From contig NW_025934720.1 in the NCBI RefSeq assembly GCF_000764305.2, forward strand, positions 682,001 through 746,000: a stretch of 64,000 bases of DNA. The letters run 5' to 3'. A program made the position numbers and the translations under genes. Of the stretch, positions 49,054-61,613 are shown one piece after another (position 1 is the stretch's first letter; each line of letters begins with the position of its first letter). This DNA comes from Hyalella azteca (taxonomy: Eukaryota; Arthropoda; Malacostraca; Amphipoda; Hyalellidae). Below the pieces are notes generated by a model, which did not search any database, was not told the DNA's origin, and saw nothing but the letters and a program-made list of their open reading frames with translations.

Positions 49054-51862
49054 TCAGCTGATATGATATGAATATCTTTCAGACAATGATATTCAGCTGG
49101 TCTCGATTTCTTTTGAATGGGCTAAAGGTATAAAGCTGCCTCTGTATTCTATTAAATCCTTCTGGGTAATTGCAAACAGTTCAAAATGTAAAGAGTCGTG
49201 CATTTAAATTCCGTGACACCCTCAAGAACCTTGTTGTGTGTCTATCATAAATAATTCCTTTTCTTCGACTACCGTCTTTGAAATCTCAGAAAATTACAGG
49301 TGTAAATCTTTAAAAAGCTGACAACGACTTTCCTATGTTGGAAGAGCTTTAACAAATATTTTAGTTTCTATAGAAGATGGAATAGAGATGTCAAAAAAAT
49401 GTTCATAGAAGATGGAATAAAAATGTTTCTTTATTTATAGCTTTTTTAAAATTGAAACGCTCGAGTCAACTTGTAGATGCTGCGTTGGCTTAGATATGAT
49501 ATGACTATTAAATTTTTTACAACTGACACCGAAGAAAAAGAAAAATCTTACAATACAGTTTCTCCATAACATGTTACCTAACTTAGAGTTCTTAATCTAT
49601 GCCAGTGTGTTGTCAACGACGAAATCCCATGTTATAATTTTAATCCGCTCTCGCAAGTTGATGAAAAAAAATCACACACAGGGAAAAAAATACTTTCTTA
49701 CAGTAAATCAAATCAGATTAATCAGGCCTGGAATCCCGGATCAATAATAATTATTTCAATTTACTGTGGGTTGAATTTGTTACAAAACTACTGATTATTT
49801 CGACCCTTAAAATAAGCAATGCATGGAAATCTAACGCTCATGTCTTGGTTGAAAGATTCAATAAGATGAAGGCGCTGTTGCGAGCGTTGGGTAATAGCGC
49901 TTACCTGACCTAAAAATCAGGTCATCCCAACTAAACCGCATACGTGTGGCTTACTGTATTGATCATATTATCAAAATTAACAAACTATTTCTATTGATTC
50001 ACCAGTTTGAACAAGAAAAAATTCTACTTGTGCATCTACAACAGCACCTGGAACGATGAAAAATCATTTGGCAGCGTGCTATTCACCAGCGGACCTCCTC
50101 GCCTAAAATATTGGTCACGAGATGTCACGGACGTTTCATGCACGCGTTCCAAACTCGATCTGCTTTGAAAAGCCGGCGAAACTCTCGAAATTTGGGTTAG
50201 GTAAATTTTTACATTTTTTGATCACTCGGTTATATATTTCATTAGAGAGTTAGAAGAAGCCTTTGAAAACTCGTCCCTACGATGTTTTAGGTACTTTTAA
50301 CTCCAAAAAATATCTTGTTGTTGAAAGAGGCGAGCGACCATTAAACTCGACACCTCAGTCGTAAACCAGGATTGCTCTAAAAAAACAGAGGGATATTTTT
50401 ATGGGAGGAAAACAAGTTTAATCCGATAGATGTTGACTGAAGTTTGTGCCATGTTCGGAGCTCCTCCGAAACGTCATGATTTTCATTATCACACAATAAT
50501 GAACATGTTTCTAACGAAATCTTTAAGAAAAATAAGTAAACACGCAATCTTATCTAGAATTAGCTTTCATTTTATATGCGGAGGAGGAAGGATTTATGGG
50601 ATTTGCGATGAAAATGTTTTAGGAAGATCATTATCTTTTATAATCCATGCTGATGTTCTATAATTTCGACTATGAACGGTTTATTCGAACTCTGAGACTC
50701 ATGGCTCAACTAAATTTAATAAGAGTTAAGAGCCCAGCACAATGTTTAGAGCTACTCTTAAAATATTTTTGCCTGACATGATTAGTCAGTAAATTGCACT
50801 GACCTGGTTCGTTATCTCTCACTGATTCATCCTAAGCACCGCTGAAGCTTGGTTACCTTAAGTAGCCCTCAAGTTAAGGGTAAATATGAGCCATTAAATA
50901 AGTAATGCGAGGCCTTAAATTCGAGCGTACTTAATATTCCCTCTTTGTTTGGTTCTGATGAAGCTATCAAAAATTCAGGTGAAGCTGCAGCTTCACGCTG
51001 CGCCTTATAATCGTTAATTGGCAATGAGGTTTACGTCCAGGGTTACTTTCCTAGCAGACATCACACGTTGAATCTACTTTGGATTAAACATTGTTAGGTT
51101 AAATCGGCGTTGAATTAAACATTATTTGGTTGAATCGGCGTTAATTCAACGTTGTTTCAACCCAATTTACCTGGTAAGAATTCAGCCCTCGTCAACACTC
51201 GCGTTCATTTCACCGCGTTCTGCAAACATTTGGTTCAGGATTGAATTTCAGATATTAATCGCAGTGTAGAAAATAATTCTCCAGGCGATTTCTTATTCTA
51301 TTAATCATCAATTATTTGTCAAGATTAAACGCTCCAGCCTGCTTTTTAATGTTTGATCATTTATTATCTTAACTGGACCTATAAATGCTGGCACGACCTA
51401 AATATATATTGTCTTCTGGGAATTAATTTATTCATTCAGTTACATTATCCACGTCATCTAATTCTGTTCAGTTATCGAAAATCAGTGATAAAATTATATC
51501 AACTATTTATATATGGGACAATGTTGACTTGATTTATGATCAATGGCCTCATCTTCATCATTAAATATTTATCATTCAACACACTTTACGCTTTCTCTTC
51601 ACGTCCACTCGTCCCGCACTCGCTCAATAATTTCTTTCATATCCTGTTGAAACGCCAGCCCTAAAATAGTTTTTATTGTTTCCAAACTTCAATAGATCTA
51701 AAAATTATCTATTTTTTAAAAAGCTCTCAAAGTTCATCAGGTGAAAATTAAACTTACATCTTACTAAAATAATAAACAATCAGGCATGATTATCTTCAAA
51801 TACATAGCCTTCGCCCATGTTGTCTCCATAGCGGAAGTGAGAGTGGACTTATCATTTGGTCA
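49054..51862. other. No supported gene
   Basis: One 77-codon + frame (50430-50663) without support. A short imperfect repeat ggttgaatcggcgttgaatt with taaacatt is at about 51085-51160. Confidence 0.45.
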
Positions 51863-52172
51863 TGGCTCATACACTAAGCAAACTTCAGCAAGGCTCATAA
51901 ACTAAGCGAATTTGAGCAAGGCTCATACATTAAGCAAACTTAAGCAAGGCTCACACATTAAGCAAACTTAAGACAGGCTCATACATTAAGCAAACGTAAG
52001 CCAGGCTCATACATTAAGCAAACTTCAGCAAGGCTCATACATTAAGCAAACTAGCTTAAGCCAGGCTCATACATTAAGCAAACTTCAGCAAGGCTCATAC
52101 ACTAAGCAAACTTAAGCAAGGCTCATACATTAAGCAAACTTAAGCAAGGCTCATACATTAAGCAAACTTTAA
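51863..52172. repeat. 28-bp minisatellite (gctcatacattaagcaaact)
   Basis: About eleven units of gctcatacattaagcaaact taagcaag, with variants in the last eight bases (cagcaag, agccag) and one unit with an insertion (ctagcttaag). No coding role is visible. Confidence 0.87.
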
Positions 52173-54021
52173 TTTGACTGCTGATCGATGTATTGATTTC
52201 TCTTTGTCGCGGCGAGTGTGTGCGTCTGAGCTGTTATTCAATGTTTAATTTCATGCCGACTTATTTTGCAAATTTTCGCTGAATTTTTCTTTCGCTGTAA
52301 GAATCACCTAATTGGTTCTCATACTAAATTTACGATGATAAGCATGAAACGTGTAGAAGAGAATTGATTTTCATGGTTGGAAAATTCGTATTGACGCAAA
52401 CGATGTTCGCTAGCATAAACGGGTTACAAAAAATTATTTCAACAACTTCATTATTTCGGGATAGGAAACTAATGACAAGCATGCTGTAAATTAGTATACA
52501 TGTTTTTAAATCTTGGTCATTCAAAATCACATATTTAACGTAAAGATAAGAATCAATTTTCAGTGATTTTTTTCATCTGGAGGTTACAAGGAATACTTTA
52601 AATACAGCACATTCAGCAGCACCATGTCAACAGCTTATTTTCATGACAAGGACGCAGGAACGCATTTAATTTGAGTAGATGAGCAGCAAACAAATCCAGG
52701 ATGCACTAACCGTATCTATGTTCCATATTACTGATGAAAACCAATGAAAAACAGCTTTTTTTCGCACATAGCTATATAAATTTAAATGCCCAGAAGGTCT
52801 ATTTGTTTATCTTGCAGCGCCCCATACACAAAAGTAACGAAAAACCCCTGTGCCGTTTATCTCTCCAGCAATGATGTCAACAAAATGGTAGAAAAGCACA
52901 CAAATGTTATGATGAAAATCAGAACAGGCATTATGGTATGAATGATATACATGGTGGTCGCATAATGGTATGAATGATATACATTGTGGTCGCATTTTTT
53001 TATTTCATGTATTGTGATATGTCCTGAATAGTGGTAGAGCAAGTCAGATGTCAAGTAATACTTCTAAAATTATTTGATGTGTGAGTGCATAGATGCGTGT
53101 GCCATTCCAAAATATGACTCTTGTGAAAAAAAGAAACAGGGCTTTTAGATTCCCCTGAGGGTGCAGTCTCGTATTTCCTTCAATTGGTTCATCCATAAAT
53201 TTGTATCGAAATTAAAATAGAACAATAAATACAATTATTGTTATTATTATTGTGAGTAAACACTTACCGCTTCGGCGTTGTAGCTTGTTATATATAAGTG
53301 CAGTGACACGTGTGTTACCGAAATCACCTCCGTGAAGAAACAATTTATTAGGCAGAGTAATGAAATTGCAGATTTCCATAAATCGGTTCAAATAAAAAGA
53401 CCAAAGTTCTATGTTCTTATGTTCTAGCCGAACTCTGAGTTCCATTGGCTTGGGGACTACGGAATTATGCACGTACATATTACGTGATATGAGCTTGATG
53501 CCAGCAGATTAAGCGCGATATAGCGGCAGACTTTTATGTTTTCACAAAAAAATCCGTAAAAGAAAAGGAAAAATTACTCCCAGCATGCACAGCCAAATTC
53601 AGAGGGGAAATAATAACATTACAAAAACATCAGAAAAAATAATTATGGACTTTATTATATTAATTATATTGACTGCAATTATACTCAATAGTTTAAATAC
53701 TCACTAAAATTTGAAAAATTGGTTCTCCCAAATTTCAGATGTTTGCATTTTTTCGTCACACACAAAATCAGAATTTAACTTGCATTCGTTAACTCCACAT
53801 GAATTTACAAGAAAAGTGCCATAATGTTCATGTACTTTTTTACGGCAGCTAATAAAATATCTTTATTACACTATTCCAATCAAAATTAAAAATGCAGGAG
53901 CTTTCGTTCCATAAAGAACAAATGAATCAGCAGCTGTCTGTATATATTGTACAGTACGGTCATTGCACGGCAAGAGGCTTGGAGCGGCCTTCTGTTGTAC
54001 AGCTTCTGTGTTCCATGTTCT
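52173..54021. other. No supported gene
   Basis: Minus frames of 62-88 codons, none convincing; the frames at 52807-53054 overlap the small 52.93 kb repeat. Confidence 0.45.
52930..52995. repeat. Two-copy 32-bp tandem repeat
   Basis: tatggtatgaatgatataca followed by tggtggtcgcat and tgtggtcgcat. Two copies only. Confidence 0.7.
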
Positions 54022-54212
54022 TCGTGCATGTCTTGCCTAAAATTAGAACTAATTAAACGTGAAGAGTGTCTGCAGCAGTGCGGTTACGTGCATGTCTTGC
54101 CCAAAATTAGAACTAATTAACCGTTCAGAGTGTCTGCAATGTGGGTACGTGCATGTCTTGCCCAAAATTAGAACTAATTAAACGTGCAGAGTGTCTGGAG
54201 TGTTGGTAACGT
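54022..54212. repeat. 61-64-bp tandem repeat, three copies
   Basis: cgtgcatgtcttgcc starts at 54023, 54087 and 54148; each unit continues aaaattagaactaattaa, a variable tetranucleotide and gagtgtctg. Confidence 0.85.
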
Positions 54213-56984
54213 AAGCTCTTGCGTCTTCGCTACTAACGATAATAAGCGATACGACACAAGGAGAACGGTCGATACGAAGGCACTCGCAATTAGAGTCTTG
54301 AGAAATAAATATAACGACTCACTGCGTTACGCAAATGGTAGATTTGTTACGTTAAGAGTATTCTCTGTTGCATTAAACTTACATTGTACTCTGTCTAATA
54401 TTTACTAACGTTACTTATGGTGCCGAATATGATTTTACTTGATGAAATAAGAGAGAATAGAAATTCCTATCTGGAAATTTATGTAATTTTCAAGCGTTGT
54501 TCAAATTTAATACTAAATTAAATAATAATTTGTTTCAGTTTACTCATATATGCACAACCTCAATAAAAAAGTCAAATATTAAGGGCTAAAAAAGTTTAAA
54601 AAGAGGTAAGGTTGAAAGAGTGAAAACAGCAATTAATGTGGAGCAGGTTTTATTTTTTATTACATTGCCTGAAATAGATGCCGTCAAACGGAGCAATAAT
54701 TTAGTCCTAAAATGTTCTTCAAATTTTTTTAAGGGTACATTTGCTTGACTGGATAACTGAACAAATGTATGACAACATTATTTATTGACGTACCTTCAAA
54801 TCGGAGCAAACATTTATTGTTGCATTTGAATTATGGAGAAGCAATTCTTTGCCGCTGTAATTGTTACTTCGTCGTATTTAATTTTGGGAGCTATTAAATT
54901 TTCTTATATGAACGTATCGGCTCCGAAGTTTGCATATAAATTGCCATCAAGCCTTATCTTGAGTGCGCAGCAGCGCTTTGATGTCCTAACATGAATTAAG
55001 GACACACTTTAGGTTTTTTCGTCGTCTTTTGTCCGGCGACATCATGCGTTCAAGAATTTAATTTTGCCAAGAAATTCTACCGTGAAGCTCATAGCTCATA
55101 TTGGCGGGGCTGCGGCTTTTTTAATATATGATCGAGTTGAGGTTAGATTTTTAGTGGACCCTTCATTTGGTGACTGCTCCGATCGTTAATAAATGACATT
55201 TTACACTAATGCATTTTACACTAATCGTTAATGCATTTAACAACAACTGTAAAGTACATTTATGAGTTTTAGATTTAAAAAAAAACAATGTTATAATAAT
55301 TTCTTTGGCTTGAAATTATAGTCAACAAAATGTTTTCAAATTAGAAGTACAAAATAACTCGCCGTTTATGGATATGTTTCGACTCGCTTTGAGAATCTCG
55401 CGAGAAATCCGATGCTTCTCAACCCCTCTAAATTGTGCCCATCAAGCACGTCTGGATCCTCCATTAGTCTTCTCTTTTGTTCTCAGGCTTCGGTGATCAT
55501 TATTACCTTCACTGACATAAAAAATCTGGCAAAATCATTACATTTTTTAATAACTGTACCTGAAATCTCATCAGTGACGCCATGGAAATCAATTCACCGA
55601 GACGCGCCGTCAAAAATGCTGCCCACGAATAAATTTCTTTGCTCTCCCATGCGGCCGCAGCGTATATTAAGGGAAAATCATCGATATAATAATGTTAATA
55701 AAAGGAAATATCGTAACATAATATTAGAACAGATATAGATCACAGAGTTTGATGAGCGAAATAAGTCAAAATATAAAGGCAGTGATTTGACTACAAGACT
55801 GTTCATTCAAAATGATAGAATTCATGTCATTTGAATTCGCAGTCGAAACTCGTTACAATCGGTTGAACAACGGTCGTAAAACTCATTGAATATTGATTCA
55901 TTTTAAGTCTAAACTTGGTTCTAAACCAAGTGTTTGCCTAATAATTAATCTAATCAAAATTAAAATTTTCATTGAAAATAATTAGAATTATTTATTTTCT
56001 GTGCATTTGCAGTAACATTTTGCACATAATTTGATAATGTATCTCCTTTGTACAGTATTAGTTGGGTATTCCAGAATAGAATATAACATGCATAAGATAC
56101 CCCGTATACATTTTTAATCTGCGAAAATTCTCAAGCTTTATGCATGTATCATATGTTAAAATAATTTAAATCCCAAAATTTGAGGCTAAATAATAAGTTA
56201 TTAAAACTATTATACAAATCACTAAATTTAACAATTTTAGTATCCTCATTTATTTAAAACCTATTCCACGTTCATTTCCATTCTGCCTCTTGTATTCAGC
56301 CATGGAAAGTCTGCATATTCACGGATGCAGCATAAACTTTAGAGAAGTTACGGAGAGATCGTAAGTTGGGAAAAAACATAACCCTATAAAAAAACAAACA
56401 GGAGAAATTTGGTGTTATTTTTACGCCTGTTGAAAATACAAACGTTCTTGCACCGTTCACAGACCTAGCAGCCGTTCACGTATTAAGGGCTTTCTGTAGG
56501 AAGTCGCCAGCTCGCATTGTTGAAGTGACAAAAATACAAAAATTTTGGGCAGCCCATTTCAACTTCCGGTTTCTTTTAACACCCCATAGGGTGATTTTAC
56601 TGCTCACCATGCACCCTGAACCTAAACTTAAAGGTCCTAGAGGGAACGCATCCTGCGGTATTCCAGGAGGTAAAATGCAAGAAAAATGTTTATATCACTT
56701 TTCGTATGTCACGAGACGCCCTTTGAATACTTTTAAAAAGAAATAAAAAGTTTTATCGGCAGTTTTTGAGTTTATGTGAAGCGAAAGCGCGTGAATATAT
56801 TCATGAATGAACTTGCATGAATTTATTGACCTTGTCATAAAAAATTCCTATTACTTAACACACCAGAAATTCTAGACAATGAATGGACAATACTGAATTA
56901 TAAGAGAAACATATTGAAAAAAATATACACGAAATACTTTTTTGAATCACTCAAATGTGGTACACGTATTCTAGAATAGTTTAA
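54213..56984. other. No supported gene
   Basis: The + frame at 55412-55738 (108 codons) is not recognised. On the opposite strand the same region reads IDFHGVTDEISGTVIKKCND and EQKRRLMEDPDVLDGHNL, broken by stops, so a decayed gene in that direction is possible. Confidence 0.4.
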
Positions 56985-56992
56985 TCACAAAC

Positions 56993-57359
56993 CAAGGACT
57001 ACTACACACAGGACATGCATAGCCTATGTCCAGCCTCTGCTAGCAGAGGCGATCGCCTACACTATGAAAATGCTGGTGTTTTAGTGGCATCAACAAATGA
57101 TATGCCCATAATTGTTTCATACAATAGTATTACAATGTGTGTAGTAGTCCTTGGTCAGAACCATAGACTTTTGCCAGTTTTGAAGTTCAAAATTTTGTAC
57201 TAAGCAAAGTAGGTACCATTTTCCTGCCTTCATACACTGATAAAAAAAATATTTAAATGGAGTACCACTAAAACACCAGCATTTTCATAGTGTAGGCGAT
57301 CGCCTCTGCTAGCAGAGGCTGGACATAGGCTATGCATGTCCTGTGTGTAGTAGTCCTTG
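56993..57359. mobile_element. hAT-like MITE with perfect 95-bp terminal inverted repeats
   Basis: The left end CAAGGACTACTACACACAGG (from 56993) is matched by its perfect reverse complement ending at 57359; the arms are 95 bases (56993-57087 and 57265-57359). Flanking 8-base direct repeats TCACAAAC (56985-56992, 57360-57367) form the target duplication. An 8-base duplication and CAAGG...CCTTG ends fit the hAT superfamily; a 9-base duplication with a 94-base arm, as in Mutator-like elements, is the other possible reading. The 177-base interior encodes no transposase, so the element is non-autonomous. Perfect arms suggest recent insertion. Confidence 0.75.
57136..57153 (+). repeat. Internal third copy of the hAT-like terminus
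   Basis: tgtgtgtagtagtccttg inside the element is identical to its right end. It is followed by gtcagaacca instead of the target sequence. It may record an earlier nested insertion or a duplicated transposase-binding end. Confidence 0.6.
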
Positions 57360-57367
57360 TCACAAAC

Positions 57368-58794
57368 CTTATCTCGGAATTTTTTGTTCACTCGTTAATT
57401 GTAAATGAGTCGTAAGTAAACTATACTTGTAATTATAAGCAATTTATACAACAGTAAGAGGAGTTCCATTAGATATTTCTAGGTTAGCCTAACTTTCAGC
57501 TGAAAATTTTTGCATAAAAACTGGTGACAAGTATGATTCTGTCTCAGTTCTCACTGTAGTATGTAATAAAGTATGTATTAAACTATGTATGTAGTATTAT
57601 TAAAGTCTCGCTGTAGTATGTAAGTTCAAAATTATGTCTCTGACATTACCAAGATGGCTGCAAACTTCGCTCGATGTTACCTCTACAATTGGGCCATTTG
57701 CGCGGCAATGATCACGTTACCTCCTTGCAGAGCGAATTTCCCCGAAAAAAAAACTTCAAATTTGCCGAACTATAAAGAAAGTTTCCCTTTTTGATGGCAA
57801 TATCCGTGACGGTAAAATGATAATATCTATTATATTATTATATCTATTATATTTCAGATATAATATAATATTTTTATATTATATTTATTATGTCTAATAC
57901 ATTATTCATATGATTTAAGCTCATGAAAGTAGTTTTTGAAAATTAAATTACATTTTTACAGGTCGTCGTGGTCGTGGAGTGGCTCCATTTTTCTATTCCC
58001 CTTGCAGAAGACGAAGAAATTTTTTGCTTCTCAGATATGAATAACTTTATCATAACGAGTGTCTTCAGAAGCATTAATAAAGTAATGCATTATACAATAA
58101 TACAATACAATACATTATTAAACATTAATATAATAAATAATCAAAGTTTTTTTTCAAAAGTTCATGAAACAGATCTGTTGCTCATTCTGACTACAAAGAT
58201 GTGAATAAACTTTATAGTTTCAGGTCAGTTTGAAGAGCTCCAGCAATTTATTGTTGAGAAGTTTACTGCAATAATTTAGAGGACACAAAATTATTAAACT
58301 AATTAAAGTCGTCATCAACAACCTTTTTTTTCACGATCCATCGCAAGACATTTTTTTGTTGAACAATATTGGTATATTAAGTATGGGTATTATAATGTGG
58401 ATAAATGTGAAATTACGCAATGAAATTAATTCTTAAACCAAGTAGCAAAGGCAACTGGAAATTAGTGTTAGTATTCTGTCATGTCGTATTATATTGCTCG
58501 CTTTACCCTATCAATATGGCAGCTATAATGTCGTCTGCTACTCAAGCTCATGGACCATAAACATAATATTGCTCACTCGTCAAGGTTGACGTGAGGTCGA
58601 TTCATGGCGGCTCTTCTAAAAGCTAATAAAATCACCAACGTTCCCAATGCTTGGTCAAATTTGACGAGAATAACCAATACATTTTTTAATGTGGTGTTGT
58701 ATAGGTTTTTTCAAAATTATATTATCATAAATCGTGCTAAAATATTAGTGTTTGAATCATTAATATGAATACCAAAGAATTTTTCTAATGGGCA
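57368..58794. other. No supported gene
   Basis: AT-rich. A TATTA-type low-complexity palindromic stretch at about 57815-57900 is the main feature. Confidence 0.5.
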
Positions 58795-58798
58795 TTAA

Positions 58799-59077
58799 TA
58801 CGTTAAGTGCGGGATGACCCACGGATGGGTGGCAGGGTCTTTTTTCCGGATAAATTCCGCAATTTAGTTTTTTTTTTCAATTGCGTTTGTCAACAAAAAT
58901 GTATGATGGCAGTACTGCCTCATTTAAATATAAAATGTACGAAAAATGAAAAATTCAATTTTTGCACCTGGCCCTACAAATTTACTAGTATATTTAGAAT
59001 TATAGGCCTTTTAAGCAGCGGACTTGGCCGTTTTTAGGCCAGCTGCCAGCGCTGTGGGTCGTTGCCGCACTTACGTG
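58799..59077. mobile_element. TTAA-flanked short inverted-repeat element
   Basis: TTAA occurs directly outside both ends (58795-58798, 59078-59081). Ends: TACGTTAAGTGCGG then GATGACCCAC on the left, and the complement of CACGTAAGTGCGGC then AACGACCCAC on the right. The imperfect repeats are about 25 bases. TTAA duplication points to piggyBac- or Kolobok-type transposition; no transposase is encoded in 279 bases. The ends lack an obvious piggyBac CCC start, so the superfamily stays open. Confidence 0.5.
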
Positions 59078-59219
59078 TTAACATAACTGAGTTATATCAA
59101 TGCTATTTAAGCACAGATATTCTGAACGTACTAAATGCAACTGAATTAGGCTATCACTGATCAGATTTACGAGATCGTAGGAGAAAAATTACTCAACGCG
59201 TTAGTGGGAGGACAATATA

Positions 59220-59383
59220 CAGTGGGGGGAAATAAATATTCGTACACTTGAAAAATCGTATTTTAATGTATGTAAGTACACAAACTGAACAGGAGAAGTG
59301 ATTTATATACCTGTTAAGTTTGTGTACTTACATACATTAAAATACGATTTTTCAACTGTACGAATATTTATTTCCCCCCACTG
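59220..59383. mobile_element. Tc1/mariner-type near-palindromic MITE
   Basis: Two 74-base arms with two mismatches (59220-59293, 59310-59383) leave only a 16-base centre. The ends read CAGTGGGGGGAAATAAATAT and are flanked by TA on both sides (59218-59219, 59384-59385). A TA target and CAGT-type ends are characteristic of the Tc1/mariner superfamily. No coding sequence. Near-identity of the arms suggests recent activity. Confidence 0.8.
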
Positions 59384-59385
59384 TA

Positions 59386-61151
59386 ATTTCTGATTTCTGA
59401 ATTGCAGGTCAAATGTTGTTTTCCACTCAATCGGCTTCCTTGCCATCCGAAAGACCAGGGGTAAGAGGATTGTGAGCCTCCTCCAAAGCCCCTGCTGTAT
59501 ATTACCAAGTTAATATATACGAAAATATACATATGTATATGTGCATACAGAATGCGTCACATCCTGTGTGTCTGAGCGCAGTAGCAACATTCACTGTGAT
59601 GTACTAAGGTAAGATATCTAAATTAAGACATACGAAGGTATTTCTTAAATAAAATTAGAGAGTCGCAAATGCACCACAGAAGTTTCATGCTAGCAACCTT
59701 CTAAATGAGGCCCCGTCGAGTTCATTTCGTCTCGGATAATTTTCTGTGCTGCCGCTTGCTTCCAATGGGTAACAGAATGCGCTTAACACTTCTCCGCCAA
59801 ATCGTTCAGGCTATAATTCAAAATAATGCAAGGATGTCATTTTCGATTGTTGGTCCAAACTCCTGAAAGTAAGTGAGAATTATGTTAATTTTCTGTGTTG
59901 TTGAACAACTAACCGTCTTCAATGATCCATGATTTTAAACTGGGATGTAGAAAATGAAAGCTCAATTACTGATCTTTGATACACTGGACATAAAGATAAC
60001 AGTTTCCAAAAAAATCCTTATTGAGTCAGATTTTATAGTTATGCTTCTACTAACTTGCATATTTCAATCACATTTCTGAAATAACTCTGTCCCAACAGTG
60101 AATTAAAGGAGAACATCTATGTATCAGTATGGCTCAGTGATCCTCAAATATTCAAGCTCATTCGAATAAGCAAAACAAAATCCCAGTGAAATTTACGCTC
60201 GGCTCGTATTGCCCAGTGTAATTGTTCCTTTGAGTGCGCGCTGCAGCTTGGTTCGGTACTTCCGACGCTTGTACAGGCGAATCAAGTTTAAGAAAAGAAA
60301 CTCTATATTTGCATAACAAAGTCCGCGACCAACTTGCCAGTGAACGGGATATGTTTGTCACAGTAAAGCACACGGATACTCCCCTTAAATAGATTGGCAT
60401 AATATCCTCGAGTTCTTTCTCACTTCTAACGAAATTCTGCTGTGTTTTCAAATGTGAGTTCCGCGCTTGAAAAATACGAATTACTTTGACACGAAGTCTA
60501 CGTAAATAAATTTATTCCAATGAGAACAAGAGAAATAGTCTAACAAATTTGATTGTTTAACTCACAATGTGAGAATATGTGATGGAATTGATTAAATTTT
60601 ACATATTACTGTTACGAAAATGGTTCGGGATAAATTATTTTACGAAGAATACAAGTTTGGAGAGAAGTTTTTACACAGAGTTTTTCTGCACGGTATGACG
60701 ATGCTTTTTAGGCTGTCATCTTAGGTGCTAATGCATTCCAGTATCGGATATGAACTTCAGCTACTTAATTATAGAAAAATTATTTATTTGAAAATCATGC
60801 TTCAAATCGGCACTAAAATCGGTCTCTGCGTTGGACGGGGGCCATTTTTCATCCGTTCTACCCTCGAGCGTCTCAAGCACTCAGCAAGTGAGGTATAAAT
60901 AAAGGCAACGAATAATTTCTCCCATTTGATAAATAAAGATGTAATAGGATACAAAAATAGAGTGCATAATCTATTATTAAAAATATGCGCTTAAAAATTA
61001 CTTTTTAAAGACAACACTTCTGAAGAATCCAGTGTCTTGGATGTTACACATGTACAGTGAATTTCTAATTTTATTTATCAAATATTAAAAAATATATTTT
61101 TCAAATTTTTTTAAGATATCAAAATTTTTTACATTTTCCAAATTATCTAAT
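59386..61151. other. No supported gene
   Basis: A 97-codon minus frame (60158-60451) lacks an ATG near its start and any recognisable domain. A ta/at-rich patch surrounds 59510-59545. Confidence 0.45.
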
Positions 61152-61613
61152 CTGTCAACTGATTCATGAATTGTCTCTGACTTCATGCAATTGTGCAAAA
61201 TTTCAGATCTATTGGACAGGTCAAATTGTGTCATATGTGGATTATAAGATTTGTATCAGAAGAAATTATTTTTTACTTTTCTTAATAATGAATTTTTTTA
61301 TATATAAAATGATTTATTCTGTCAATTGATACATGCATTGTCTCCGACTTTACGCAAGTGTGCAAAATTTCAGATCGATTGGACATTTAGAAGTGTGTCA
61401 AATATCGATAGTAAGATTTGTAGCTGACAAAATTATTTTTAATTTTTTTAATATTGAAAAAAAAAATTAATTTTAAACTCATTTATTCTGTCAATTGATT
61501 CATGCATTATCTCCGACTTTACGCAAGTGTGCCAAATTTCAGATCGATTTGACAGGTAGAAGTGTGTTAAATATCGATTATAAGATTTGTAGCAGACAGA
61601 CAGACAGACAAAC
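61152..61613 (+). repeat. Three tandem copies of a LINE/SINE-like 3' tail
   Basis: Units start at 61152, 61319 and 61489 (167-170 bases). All share ctgtcaattgattcatgcat, cgactttacgcaagtgtgc, aaatttcagatcgatt, gacaggtagaagtgtgt and tataagatttgta, then an A/T-rich linker. The third ends in agcagacagacagacagaca, a tetranucleotide tail. The string caaatttcagatcgattgg plus a (CAGA) tail resembles 3' ends of RTE-type LINEs and dependent SINEs; the family name is inference. A 119-codon frame at 61495-61854 overlaps it and is not credible. Confidence 0.6.
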
